A stretch of 48,333 bases of DNA from JBDRDI01 sp043820875 (GTDB lineage Bacteria; Patescibacteriota; Patescibacteriia; Patescibacteriales; UBA12075). Of the stretch, positions 8,156 through 16,384 are shown piece after piece. The stretch spans positions 1 to 48,333 of the forward strand of contig JBDRDI010000028.1 of NCBI GenBank assembly GCA_043820875.1. The letters run 5' to 3'. Under the pieces are notes generated by a model. The model had not been told where the DNA came from. It worked only from the letters and a program-made list of their open reading frames with translations, and ran no database searches. The translations under genes were made by a program, and so were the position numbers. Position 1 is the first letter of the stretch, and the number at the start of each line of letters is the position of its first letter.

Positions 8156-9736
8156 CTATCTCTTCTTCGGCGTAACAAAAAATCCCATATATTTTCCAGC
8201 CATTAATCTGCTTTGCGCGTCCAAACCGGGAACGGAGCCGAATATAATAATACTTAATGGGAGAAGCGCCCATTGTGCTACCATGCCGAAGCTTTTCCAA
8301 AAACCGTATTTTGTCGGACGAGGAGGAAGAAGACACGTGGAAATAATCGCGGATATAACCAATCCGGACATGGCAATGGTCATTAAATTTCTGGTGATGA
8401 TCGGTAAGTTGGCAGAGAGCACGCTATTATTAAAATCATCTCCGCCAAGAAATATTGGCATCCAGCCGATCACCGCGATAATCAGAGCATTTGTGGCCCA
8501 AGAATGAAACCCGTAAATTTGTACCAAGATACGGCTGATGGTTTTTTTCTTTGGTAATAATTTCCATTTTTTTATAGTGTTAAAAAGAATATAAGGAACG
8601 TTTTCAACGCCCCAGCCCCATCTTCTTTGTTGTTTGTATAAATTTTTCGCAGTCGTAAACATTGTTTCATCCATGGTAACATCCATGGAAACCGGATAAT
8701 ACAACGGTTCAACTCGGTAATCGCCGTTATAATAAAAATAACAATGCCAAAAAATTCTTGAATCCTCACTCACCATGGACACGGACCAAAAATCAACATC
8801 AACCAAGGCGCGCCAAGTCATGGAATGCGAGGAATAAGTTGCCAACTTCTCTTGTCTGATTTGTTGCATCATCTGCCAAAAAGTATTTGAAGACGCGGCG
8901 ACCCTAGCAAAAAAAGGCGCCTGCCAAATATTATTATGATAAACCGGTATTGGCTGGTAGCTGGTCCTGTACGGTTTTTCCGCGTTTAAAAATCTATACG
9001 CGAGAACGTAATAATAATTCGGATAAATGACAGTATCAATATCAAAAACATTTACTAAAATTTTATCATAATCAATACCTTCTTTGTCTATTACTTCTTT
9101 TTTTATTATTCTTCCGGCCCAAGCCTGATTTGCACCCTTTCCTTTCAACTCGCCTTCTATGTTTTCCGGATGAATTGTTAAAATAAATTTTCTAAAACTT
9201 GACCCGAATTCTTTTTCAATCTCTTTTGCCCTAGAAAGCGCTTCTTGTCCTGCCCTTTCTTCAACCGACAAAATAATTATCATATTTTCAGTCGGATATC
9301 CACAATTTTTAATTGCTTCCAACGTTGTCGCAACGACTTCTTTACTTTCTTTATAAATCGGAAGGATAGTGAGCTGAACAATATCGCGCCAGTTTAAATT
9401 TATTTTTCTTTTTTCATGGGTCTGAAAATTTTCAATTTCCAAAACTCTCTCTCCCAATTCTTCGCACTTTTGACGCCAATCAACACTAATATTTTTTTTC
9501 ATTTTTCCGTAAGAAGATATAAGATGAATACTTAAAAACAGAACCAGCAAGAGCCAATAAATATCAAAGGCAATAATAAAATAGGCCACAAAAATCGGAT
9601 GAAAATATGAAAGCACTGCCAGAGTAATCAAAGTCCCCCATGATAAAAATCCGGGAAAAATTTCAAATAAGCGGTAAAAAATCTTGTTTTTTCCGCTTAA
9701 TTCAATTGCCTTGCCTATTTTGAGATAATCAGACAT
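8156..9736 (-). CDS. Processive family-2 membrane glycosyltransferase
   Basis: The 526-aa protein has two N-terminal TMs (about 28-75), a cytosolic GT-A domain and about four C-terminal TMs, as in cellulose/hyaluronan-synthase-like GT2 enzymes. Visible motifs are VFDIDTVIYP (the D-x-D metal/nucleotide site, about 228-238), an SED acceptor/base motif in MVSEDSRIFW, and QQRRWGWG (about 374-381), which is the Q-x-x-R-W signature of processive enzymes. Such proteins polymerise a sugar from a nucleotide donor and may thread the chain through the membrane. The sugar cannot be inferred. The gene overlaps the DUF1361 gene upstream by 8 nt, so the two are translationally coupled and may function together. 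It ends its unit at the terminator at 8084-8115. Confidence 0.88.
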   Translation of the reverse strand: MSDYLKIGKAIELSGKNKIFYRLFEIFPGFLSWGTLITLAVLSYFHPIFVAYFIIAFDIYWLLLVLFLSIHLISSYGKMKKNISVDWRQKCEELGERVLEIENFQTHEKRKINLNWRDIVQLTILPIYKESKEVVATTLEAIKNCGYPTENMIIILSVEERAGQEALSRAKEIEKEFGSSFRKFILTIHPENIEGELKGKGANQAWAGRIIKKEVIDKEGIDYDKILVNVFDIDTVIYPNYYYVLAYRFLNAEKPYRTSYQPIPVYHNNIWQAPFFARVAASSNTFWQMMQQIRQEKLATYSSHSMTWRALVDVDFWSVSMVSEDSRIFWHCYFYYNGDYRVEPLYYPVSMDVTMDETMFTTAKNLYKQQRRWGWGVENVPYILFNTIKKWKLLPKKKTISRILVQIYGFHSWATNALIIAVIGWMPIFLGGDDFNNSVLSANLPIITRNLMTIAMSGLVISAIISTCLLPPRPTKYGFWKSFGMVAQWALLPLSIIIFGSVPGLDAQSRLMAGKYMGFFVTPKKR

Positions 9737-10361
9737 AATTATTCTTACGCCGGCCGATTTTTAGTATTTTCTTTTTAAAAATAATATCCCCAGTATAATA
9801 CAAAATATAATAAAAAACAATAAAAGCAAAGAGGTTTTTAAAACGGGTAAAATCAGTAAAATATGTAGAAGCTTTTTGAATAATTTCCATCGGTTTCATG
9901 AAGACCTCCCAGCTGTTCAATCTATCAATAAGACCCAGCATGACTCCAAGCGAAATGACAGGTATTCCAAGCGGGGCAAAAAATAAAGCGGTTCTCTTGC
10001 CAAAAATTTTGGATATCAAGGTTTTCATTTGATTAAAAAGATAAACAAATCCCACCCAACCAATTACGGCATAGGTGAAAAAAAACATAATCATCCAGGC
10101 GTTCTCCACGCATATTCTGTTTTTGTTATCCGGGCAAAAGCCTGATAAATGTCTTGCGTCGGCCACAACATAGGCCGTGTTGGGAATGAAGAGAATCCAA
10201 AAAAACGCCAAAAAAATCGCTAGGACAATGTGAATCAGACGCCGAAATTTTGTTTTTTTCCATAGCTCCCCCAAACACAGAGATAAAAAAAATGGAATTA
10301 TTAATAAAAATAAGTTCCAAAATATATATACTATATAATAATCATTAATCGCAAAATTCAT
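9729..10361 (-). CDS. DUF1361-family integral membrane protein
   Basis: The 210-aa protein has about six TM helices. The stretch FIPNTAYVVADARHLSGF (about 60-77) matches the hallmark of DUF1361: a P-N-x-x-Y-x-x-x-D-x-x-H-L motif after the second or third helix. No biochemical function is known for the family. The short insertion DNKNRICVENAWM looks lineage-specific. The gene overlaps the downstream processive GT2 by 8 nt and starts 12 nt after the VirD4-like ATPase stop, so it may be read from the same long transcript. A partnership with the GT2, for example in glycan export or lipid carrier handling, is only an inference from the overlap. Confidence 0.8.
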   Translation of the reverse strand: MNFAINDYYIVYIFWNLFLLIIPFFLSLCLGELWKKTKFRRLIHIVLAIFLAFFWILFIPNTAYVVADARHLSGFCPDNKNRICVENAWMIMFFFTYAVIGWVGFVYLFNQMKTLISKIFGKRTALFFAPLGIPVISLGVMLGLIDRLNSWEVFMKPMEIIQKASTYFTDFTRFKNLFAFIVFYYILYYTGDIIFKKKILKIGRRKNNYV

Positions 10362-10373
10362 AAGTCCAAATAA

Positions 10374-12242
10374 TTAAAAAGATGTCTCATCCCCGTCTTT
10401 CGGAGCGACTTCTGTCCCCTGTTTTTCAGAATTTTTAAATTTGTTTTGAGAAGAATCATGATGAAAATTTGTTCCACGTTTTTTTCCGGAAAAATTTACC
10501 GGACCGCGTCGCAGGGCCTCGGACAAAGAAATTTCTTCTTCAGTTGCGACAAACTCCTTAACAAGCGCAACTTGTGGAAAACTCTCGCTTCTTACTTCTT
10601 TTTTTGAATCTTCTTTTTCTTTTAATTTTTTCAATTCTTCTTGCTTGTCTTTCAGACGACGTTCTGTTTCGTCTTGCTTTTCTTTTTTGGATTGTCTTAA
10701 ACATTCTTTGCAAAGAACAGGCCGTAAACCATCCGGCAAAAAAGAAGTTTTGGTCTCTTTGCCACATCGAGCGCAAATTGCCGAATATTTATAAATATCA
10801 TTATCCGAAAAATTACCTTCTTTTTTTTTCGTTCTTTCTCCGAAAGAAGACTGCGGAAAACTTTTCTTTTCCGCGACGGGTATTTTTTTATTTTTATTTA
10901 TTGGGGGTTGTTCATTTTCCGGGTCATGACCATTCTCATGCCAGAGATTAATTATATCTTCAACTTCTTTTTTATTTTTTGCATAACGCTCTCGACTGGT
11001 ATTGATTGCTTCTTCTGTATTGCCGGTCTTTTCTTCTTCGTTTAACGGTCTCAAACCTCGCGCAGAAAAAGGCTGAGAGGCTATGCCATCAATCATTAAT
11101 TTCAAATAAATTTCATATTTCGGCAGATTAACAATATCTTCATCCGTAAAAATCGGGGCGAATTCCGGCATCAAAACTTCCGCGTCGGCGGCACCAACTC
11201 GAAAAACAATCAAAGTGCCCACATTCCCGAAAACCGCGCTTTGCACCTCCTCGCTCAATTGTTCAATATATTGATGGGCCAATGTTATATTCAAACGATA
11301 TTTTCTGGCTTCAGATAAAATATTTGCAAAACTTTCTGTCGCAAAATTTTGAAATTCATCAACATATAAATAAAAATCTTTTCTTTCATTTTCCGGTACA
11401 TTAACCCGACTCATGGCGGCCAACTGTATTTTGGTAATTACCATCGCTCCCAATAAAGCTGAGTTGTCTTCACCGATGCGACCCTTACTTAAGTTAAGAA
11501 TCAAAATCTTTCCTTCGTCCATAATCTTCCGCATATCAATCGTGGATTTCGTCTGGCCAATGATATTACGAATTAATGAACTGGATAAAAATTGGCCGAC
11601 TTTATTTTGAATCGGAGAAACAGCTTCAGCGGCAAATTTGTCGTTGTATCCCGCGAACTCATTTACCCAAAAAGATTTCACCACCGGATCATGTATTTTC
11701 TCAATGACTTTTTTTCGAAAAGTTTTGTCAGACAACATACGCGTAATTGCCAAAAGCGTTGAACCGGGATATTCCAAAACCGCCAAAATTGAATTTCTTA
11801 AAATATATTCCAAACGAGGCCCCCACGAGTCAGCCCATAATTTTTGAAATACGCCAATCAAACCAGAGGCCACAAGGTGGCGTAAGTGCGGTTCAACTTG
11901 TTCCACCACATTGAACGCGATTGGATATTCCATGTCGGCCGGATTAAAATAGACAACATCTTTAATGCGATCGGAAGGAATATATTCTATCACTTTTTCC
12001 GACAAATCTCCGTGCGGGTCAACCACTGCCACACCGTGCCCGGCGCGAATATCTTCCACAATCATATTTTCCAATATGGTGGATTTTCCCATGCCGGTTT
12101 TACCAATTAAATACATATGGCGGCGGCGGTCGTCTTTTTTAATACCAAATTTTCTGATTTTATTTCGAAACGTAGTTTCGGCAAAAACTATTATATCATC
12201 GTTTTCCATAATATGCTTATTATAATTTTTATCTTTAAACAA
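10374..12242 (-). CDS. VirD4/TraG/HerA-like DNA-translocase ATPase with zinc ribbon
   Basis: The 622-aa protein begins with a P-loop ATPase of the VirD4/TrwB/HerA group: Walker A GKTGMGKST (about 47-55), VVDPHGDLSEKV, and Walker B FYLYVDEFQNF followed by the ARKYRLNITLAHQYIEQL segment typical of coupling proteins. The ATPase core ends near residue 400. The remaining 220 residues are polar and lysine/glutamate rich, with a four-cysteine ribbon at about 486-513 (CARCGKET...CKEC). No N-terminal TM is present, unlike classical VirD4. The next gene upstream overlaps by 8 nt and supplies a TM, so the pair may form a membrane-tethered motor. No relaxase, VirB4 or pilus genes accompany it. DNA pumping is inferred from family. 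The physiological substrate is unknown. Confidence 0.8.
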   Translation of the reverse strand: MFKDKNYNKHIMENDDIIVFAETTFRNKIRKFGIKKDDRRRHMYLIGKTGMGKSTILENMIVEDIRAGHGVAVVDPHGDLSEKVIEYIPSDRIKDVVYFNPADMEYPIAFNVVEQVEPHLRHLVASGLIGVFQKLWADSWGPRLEYILRNSILAVLEYPGSTLLAITRMLSDKTFRKKVIEKIHDPVVKSFWVNEFAGYNDKFAAEAVSPIQNKVGQFLSSSLIRNIIGQTKSTIDMRKIMDEGKILILNLSKGRIGEDNSALLGAMVITKIQLAAMSRVNVPENERKDFYLYVDEFQNFATESFANILSEARKYRLNITLAHQYIEQLSEEVQSAVFGNVGTLIVFRVGAADAEVLMPEFAPIFTDEDIVNLPKYEIYLKLMIDGIASQPFSARGLRPLNEEEKTGNTEEAINTSRERYAKNKKEVEDIINLWHENGHDPENEQPPINKNKKIPVAEKKSFPQSSFGERTKKKEGNFSDNDIYKYSAICARCGKETKTSFLPDGLRPVLCKECLRQSKKEKQDETERRLKDKQEELKKLKEKEDSKKEVRSESFPQVALVKEFVATEEEISLSEALRRGPVNFSGKKRGTNFHHDSSQNKFKNSEKQGTEVAPKDGDETSF

Positions 12243-13797
12243 AAGGCAAATCCGGCGGAGGAGAGCCCTTCACGCTATGCGACTCTTTTGGAGATGATGG
12301 GCTGGGAATATTTTTAAAAATTTCATCAATCTCGCCGCTTTCAACAGATTCGCGTGAATTATTAGCTACTCTTTCTTTTGCTTTTTCTTCCGGAACAATA
12401 TTATTTTTTTTATTTTCTCGAATTGGTTCTAAAAATATATTATCCAACTCGCTTGCGGATTCACTTTGTTCAAAAACAGATCTTTCATCGCTTCCTTCGC
12501 TGAATGATAATGACATAGGAGGCTGAGCTCTCTTGGTGCTGGTCTTTTGGATCAAAGGCGCTTTTACCACAGACTCAACCGGAAAATGCCAAATGGTCGC
12601 CAATTCTTGGATGGTCATCACGGCCGGTAAACGTCCACCCCAGTCGCTGCGCTTAACATAATTATTCATGATTCTATTTTTTTTCGCGTTTAATCTTTTT
12701 TCTTTAAAAAAATAATTCGCAGTGGTAGCGGTTCTTTGCATATCCGGCTTCAGATTGTTCAAACCCAAATCCATAAATTGTTTCATATATCCCACAAATC
12801 CATTGACTACTTTTGGAACATTTTTTACTTCCTTTTTCGCCATATAAACAATACGATATTTGAACTCAAAAGAAAGTTTGGACATTTTTTCTTGAATAGC
12901 CTCTACTTGTTTTTTTTCTATCGGCTTTAAATTAAACATTTTAAAAACATCATCTTTTTTTTCTTCTTTTTTATCCGCTGCCTCGCTGGAAAAAATTGTT
13001 TCCAAAATACTCGCGATAGCGTTAAAAATATGGTCAAGAATATTTGGTTTTGATTCAGTTTTTTCTTTTAATATTTTTTTTACTTCTTCATCACATTTTT
13101 CCACCCACTCATAGCCTGTCGGGATCACAATCATTTGCGACCAAAGCTGTTCTCCCTTACCCAAGCTGCTGCATAAATCCATTAAAGAAGCCATCGGATC
13201 TTTAAAATGCTCTTCTGGCGCGCCAAGCTGATACACGAATTCTTCATATATTTTAATCGGATAAGCCCAATGTTTGCCATGAATAAATTCTCCTCCCCAA
13301 ATATCATATTCCTTGTCCGGAAATTTGCGTGGCATGCCCTCGGTATAATCACCGACTTCCATAATTTCAGCGTCCGGATATTGCGAATAAATCGCCGATT
13401 CCACCAGATTTCGGAATTTTATAGGCGTATGAATCAAAAATTGTGTATATCCCTCGATACTCACGATTTCAAAACTGAAAGCTAACTGAAAAATCCCTTC
13501 CCAGTAAGTATCAATAAGATTTAAACTGCCATGCGCGCCGGCCAAATAAGTAAAGATATTTTCCACAGCTTTTGGCGACTGCTCGTTGCCGCGCGGTATA
13601 TCAATTGCCAAAAAAATAAATTCTTGAGTTTTATGCCATTGGCCTCTTATATAAAAAAGCCAGACTTCTTTCGCTCCCCATAAAAAAACAACGGCCATTG
13701 GAATCCAGCCAAAATTTATGAGCATGGACGCAAGCATTTGATCTGCGGGCAAATTCATAAAAGCTTGTATTCTTGATAAATCAATTTCTATATTCAC
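12235..13797 (-). CDS. Membrane partner of the VirD4-like ATPase, function unknown
   Basis: I recognise this 520-aa protein only as the kind that sits beside VirD4-like ATPases in Patescibacteria. It has an N-terminal TM at about residues 28-48, a soluble alpha/beta-looking region (about 60-250), a charged linker, a further helical region (about 295-400, ending IQELATIWHFPVESVVKAPLI) and a disordered Ser/Glu-rich tail (about 420-520) closing with PPPDLPFV. The IWHFP segment followed by a disordered tail is reminiscent of ATPase-associated tethering proteins, but I cannot name a domain. The start codon is GTG (13795-13797). The 8-nt overlap with the ATPase gene argues for coupled translation and complex formation. 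Its leader contains an 18-bp imperfect hairpin. Confidence 0.75.
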   Translation of the reverse strand: MNIEIDLSRIQAFMNLPADQMLASMLINFGWIPMAVVFLWGAKEVWLFYIRGQWHKTQEFIFLAIDIPRGNEQSPKAVENIFTYLAGAHGSLNLIDTYWEGIFQLAFSFEIVSIEGYTQFLIHTPIKFRNLVESAIYSQYPDAEIMEVGDYTEGMPRKFPDKEYDIWGGEFIHGKHWAYPIKIYEEFVYQLGAPEEHFKDPMASLMDLCSSLGKGEQLWSQMIVIPTGYEWVEKCDEEVKKILKEKTESKPNILDHIFNAIASILETIFSSEAADKKEEKKDDVFKMFNLKPIEKKQVEAIQEKMSKLSFEFKYRIVYMAKKEVKNVPKVVNGFVGYMKQFMDLGLNNLKPDMQRTATTANYFFKEKRLNAKKNRIMNNYVKRSDWGGRLPAVMTIQELATIWHFPVESVVKAPLIQKTSTKRAQPPMSLSFSEGSDERSVFEQSESASELDNIFLEPIRENKKNNIVPEEKAKERVANNSRESVESGEIDEIFKNIPSPSSPKESHSVKGSPPPDLPFV

Positions 13798-13824
13798 AAT
13801 AAATATGATTCAAATTTACAAATA

Positions 13825-13894
13825 ATATGCGAATCTACGAATATTTTAATAATTTTTGTATTTGTAGATTTGCATATCATTTGTAGATTTGCAT
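13825..13894. repeat. Leader repeat: inverted pair plus a second direct copy
   Basis: The 16-mer ATTTGTAGATTTGCAT occurs at 13860-13875 and again at 13879-13894. An inverted copy with two differences lies at 13825-13842. In the minus-strand RNA the inverted pair makes an 18-position stem with two mismatches, in the leader of the ATPase-partner operon. Confidence 0.7.
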
Positions 13895-13904
13895 TATATA
13901 TTAT

Positions 13905-13934
13905 ATTATACCACATTCATCGCCGAAAACACAA
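13905..13934 (-). promoter_or_regulatory. Promoter for the VirD4-like operon
   Basis: On the minus strand TTGTGT (13929-13934), an 18-nt spacer and TATAAT (13905-13910) preceded by TGG make an extended -10. The leader would be about 100 nt and contains the inverted repeat at 13825-13877. Confidence 0.55.
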
Positions 13935-13966
13935 ACCTCGCCCTTCAACAAGTTCAGGACGAGGTT
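13934..13966. repeat. REP-like palindrome
   Basis: A 7-bp stem AACCTCG/CGAGGTT flanks CCCTTCAACAAGTTCAGGA. It is G/C-rich against AT-rich surroundings and lies between the sigma-like gene's 3' end and the next operon's promoter, overlapping the latter's -35 end. From memory the central motif resembles a short repeat found scattered in many environmental bacterial genomes. Only one copy is in this window. Confidence 0.45.
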
Positions 13967-13987
13967 CGCGTGTGATTATTTATTTCT

Positions 13988-15214
13988 TTAAATTGCTTCG
14001 GTTGAAATATATTTTCCTTCTTTTTTGGATTTATCTTTATTCATCAGCGCCAAAATTATGGTGGCTTTTTTTACCAAACGTTTTTCCAATACTCTTTTTA
14101 TGACTTCATCTCGAGTCAAAGAACCGCTGGCTTCTTTCAGAACTTCGTCAATGACATCTGAGACAGTTCCTTTTTTATAACCCCAATTTGACAATCCATA
14201 TAATCCTCTTCCAACCAAAATATATTTTTTATCAAGTATCAATTCATTATGTACTGTCGCGGCGTTGGCTTTCTTGTGGTCAAAAGCAATCTTATTAATA
14301 TGCTCGGCAATTTCGCTAAAATGCAACGGCTTATTAAGATTCTTTAATATCAAATATATTTTATCATTGATGGTTTTTGGCTTTATTTCCCGCGAATCTT
14401 TTGCTCCCCAATGACCGAACTTATTTTGTTCAATCTCTTTTGAAGCTTTCAATATCGCGTATAAAACTTTATTATCATTTATAACATCGCTTCTTTCTTC
14501 ATAAAAATCATTTTTCAAAGCTCTGGAAATATCTAGCACGCTGTCAATCTCAACTTTTTCTCGGTGCTTATTATAAGATTCCAAATTTTTTATTTTTTCA
14601 ATTAAATCTTTTGTGCCATGGATTGAATCAACTTCTAATATTTTTTTATGAATATCTTCCGCGATTTCTTCCAAGTGAGCCAAGTCTTGATATTTTAATC
14701 TGTATGAAGCTTTAAAAGGATTTGAGTTGGTCACTTCTTCAAACTCTTTGTTTAAGAGCTTTGTAATCATAAAATTTAAATAATTTTTGTGAATCAATTC
14801 GTCTTGCTCTTTTGACTTGAAACCATCAGCGGAAAATCCGGCCAAAATTTCAAGCATATATTCTCTTTCCATCAGCCCGCCGTGTTCTTCCAATAATTGA
14901 CAAATTACTTTCTTCAAGGTGTCTACATATCCTTCCAAATTTTTAAGCTGTTGTAATTTTTTGACGCTAGAAGTTTCAATCTGTCTTATTCTTTCCCTGG
15001 TCAATTTGTGGGCGTTGCCAATGCTTTCCAGCGTTTCTTTTTCGCCGCTATGCAATCCGTACCGACGAATCAAAACATCAACTTCCCTTTCGGCAAGCTC
15101 GCTGAATAAATTATTGATAATTTCAACAGCATCCAAATTATTGACTTCCTCGGCTTTTTTATTGTCCATTATCTGGTCTAGAATTGATACATTATCCATA
15201 AAATTATTGTGCAT
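13988..15214 (-). CDS. Sigma-70 region 4 protein with C-terminal HARE-HTH domain
   Basis: The 408-aa protein has a clear sigma-70 region 4 at about residues 31-92: LAEREVDVLIRRYGL, ETLESIG and the recognition helix LTRERIRQIE (71-80), which in primary sigma factors binds the -35 element. There is no region 2 or 3, so it cannot melt promoter DNA as a normal sigma. After a 190-residue helical middle, residues about 281-345 match a HARE-HTH winged helix (LHFSEIAEHINKIAF, then LILDKKYILVGRGLYGLSNWG). That fold is also found in the RNA polymerase delta subunit. A second helical tail follows. A role as an RNA-polymerase-bound regulator is inferred from the two domains. It has its own consensus promoter and a leader of about 55 nt. 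Confidence 0.82.
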   Translation of the reverse strand: MHNNFMDNVSILDQIMDNKKAEEVNNLDAVEIINNLFSELAEREVDVLIRRYGLHSGEKETLESIGNAHKLTRERIRQIETSSVKKLQQLKNLEGYVDTLKKVICQLLEEHGGLMEREYMLEILAGFSADGFKSKEQDELIHKNYLNFMITKLLNKEFEEVTNSNPFKASYRLKYQDLAHLEEIAEDIHKKILEVDSIHGTKDLIEKIKNLESYNKHREKVEIDSVLDISRALKNDFYEERSDVINDNKVLYAILKASKEIEQNKFGHWGAKDSREIKPKTINDKIYLILKNLNKPLHFSEIAEHINKIAFDHKKANAATVHNELILDKKYILVGRGLYGLSNWGYKKGTVSDVIDEVLKEASGSLTRDEVIKRVLEKRLVKKATIILALMNKDKSKKEGKYISTEAI

Positions 15215-15276
15215 CCAAAAGCATGGAATATTGACCGCACCTATTTGAATATTTAAGACTCTTGTAAATTATCCAT

Positions 15277-15305
15277 AATATAGCACAATTTTTTCTGTTA
15301 GTCAA
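15277..15305 (-). promoter_or_regulatory. Promoter of the sigma4/HARE-HTH gene
   Basis: On the minus strand TTGACT (15300-15305), a 17-nt spacer and TATATT (15277-15282) preceded by TGC. This is one of the best -35/-10 pairs in the window. Confidence 0.68.
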
Positions 15306-15353
15306 GTAATTTTAATAAACTACCTTAAATATTAAAATATTACTTAATATTAG

Positions 15354-15385
15354 ACAAAAAACAACTAACATGTTATAAATGTTAG
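15354..15385 (-). terminator. Probable terminator after murB
   Basis: The stem CTAACAT/ATGTTAG (7 bp, 7-nt loop) is followed on the minus strand by TTGTTTTTT. It lies about 30 nt past the murB stop. Confidence 0.55.
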
Positions 15386-15416
15386 CTATACAAAAAATTT
15401 AAAAAATATTAAAATA

Positions 15417-16361
15417 TTAAAATCCCAAATACTCTATTTCTTCGTGAAGTTCTAAATTAAACATGGTTCGCGCTCGCTGTTTTATAAAAGAAATTAATAT
15501 GGCCACGTCTCCTGCTGTGGCATTGCCGGTGTTTACAATAAAATTAGTGTGTTCCAAACTTACTTTCGCCCCGCCTTGTTTTTTTCCTCCAAACCCAAGC
15601 TCTTTAATAATCCAACCGGCGCCCACTTTCCCGTTGCGGACTACTCCATTCTTTTCCGCCTCTTTTGCCAAATATTGACTGGCTTCTTTGATCACTGCTA
15701 TTTCCGGATTTTTAAAAATACATCCCGCTGATGGCAACTTCGGCTGACTTGATTGTCTTGCCATTAAATTTTCGCTTGCTTTTTCAATGACTTTTCTTCC
15801 GTCCATTTTTGAAAGACGCAATGTGGCCTGCCAAATTATTAATTTTTTATTTTGCTTAATGATGCTGTCCCGATAACCAAATTGACAATCGTTCTTGCTA
15901 AAAATCACAAATCTCTTTTTCGCAAGGTCATAGACTTCTATTGTTTCAACACTATCGGAAATACTTCCGCCATATGCGCCGGCATTCCCGCGAATCGCTC
16001 CTCCAACGGCTCCCGGAATTCCAACTGCCCATTCCAGACCCGAAAGAGCGGTCGAAGTTGCGGTATTAACTGCCTTGCCAAATTCCGCCCCTGCTCCGCA
16101 CTCCATTCTTTCGCCCAAAACTTTTATTTCTTTATTATTTAATTTAATCACCAAACCATCAACGCCATCGCTGTTTATTAAAACATTGCTTCCGCCGGCC
16201 AAAATAAAATAATCAATTTTGTTTTTTCTTGCCCATTCCATCGCCTCCTCCAATTCATTCTTTTCCGCAACATCAATAAAAAGCTTGGCCCGTCCGCCAA
16301 TCTTAAAAGTGGTCATCGGTTTCAAATCAACATCTTCTTGTATTTTTTGCTCTATAGGCAT
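15417..16361 (-). CDS. murB: UDP-N-acetylenolpyruvoylglucosamine reductase MurB
   Basis: MurB uses NADPH and bound FAD to reduce UDP-GlcNAc-enolpyruvate to UDP-MurNAc in the cytoplasm. The 314-aa protein shows the FAD-binding start MTTFKIGGRAKLFIDV, ILAGGSNVLI, the GIPGAVGGAIRGNAGAYGG stretch, FGYRDSI, the catalytic-serine segment LPSAGCIFKNP (about 220-230) and the C-terminal glutamate in ELHEEIEYLG. It looks like a compact type II MurB. It follows murC after 23 nt on the same strand, and the leader has no Shine-Dalgarno sequence. This is the last gene of the dcw-like cluster, closed by a weak terminator. Confidence 0.96.
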   Translation of the reverse strand: MPIEQKIQEDVDLKPMTTFKIGGRAKLFIDVAEKNELEEAMEWARKNKIDYFILAGGSNVLINSDGVDGLVIKLNNKEIKVLGERMECGAGAEFGKAVNTATSTALSGLEWAVGIPGAVGGAIRGNAGAYGGSISDSVETIEVYDLAKKRFVIFSKNDCQFGYRDSIIKQNKKLIIWQATLRLSKMDGRKVIEKASENLMARQSSQPKLPSAGCIFKNPEIAVIKEASQYLAKEAEKNGVVRNGKVGAGWIIKELGFGGKKQGGAKVSLEHTNFIVNTGNATAGDVAILISFIKQRARTMFNLELHEEIEYLGF

Positions 16362-16384
16362 AATATAATAATATTTTATTTAGA

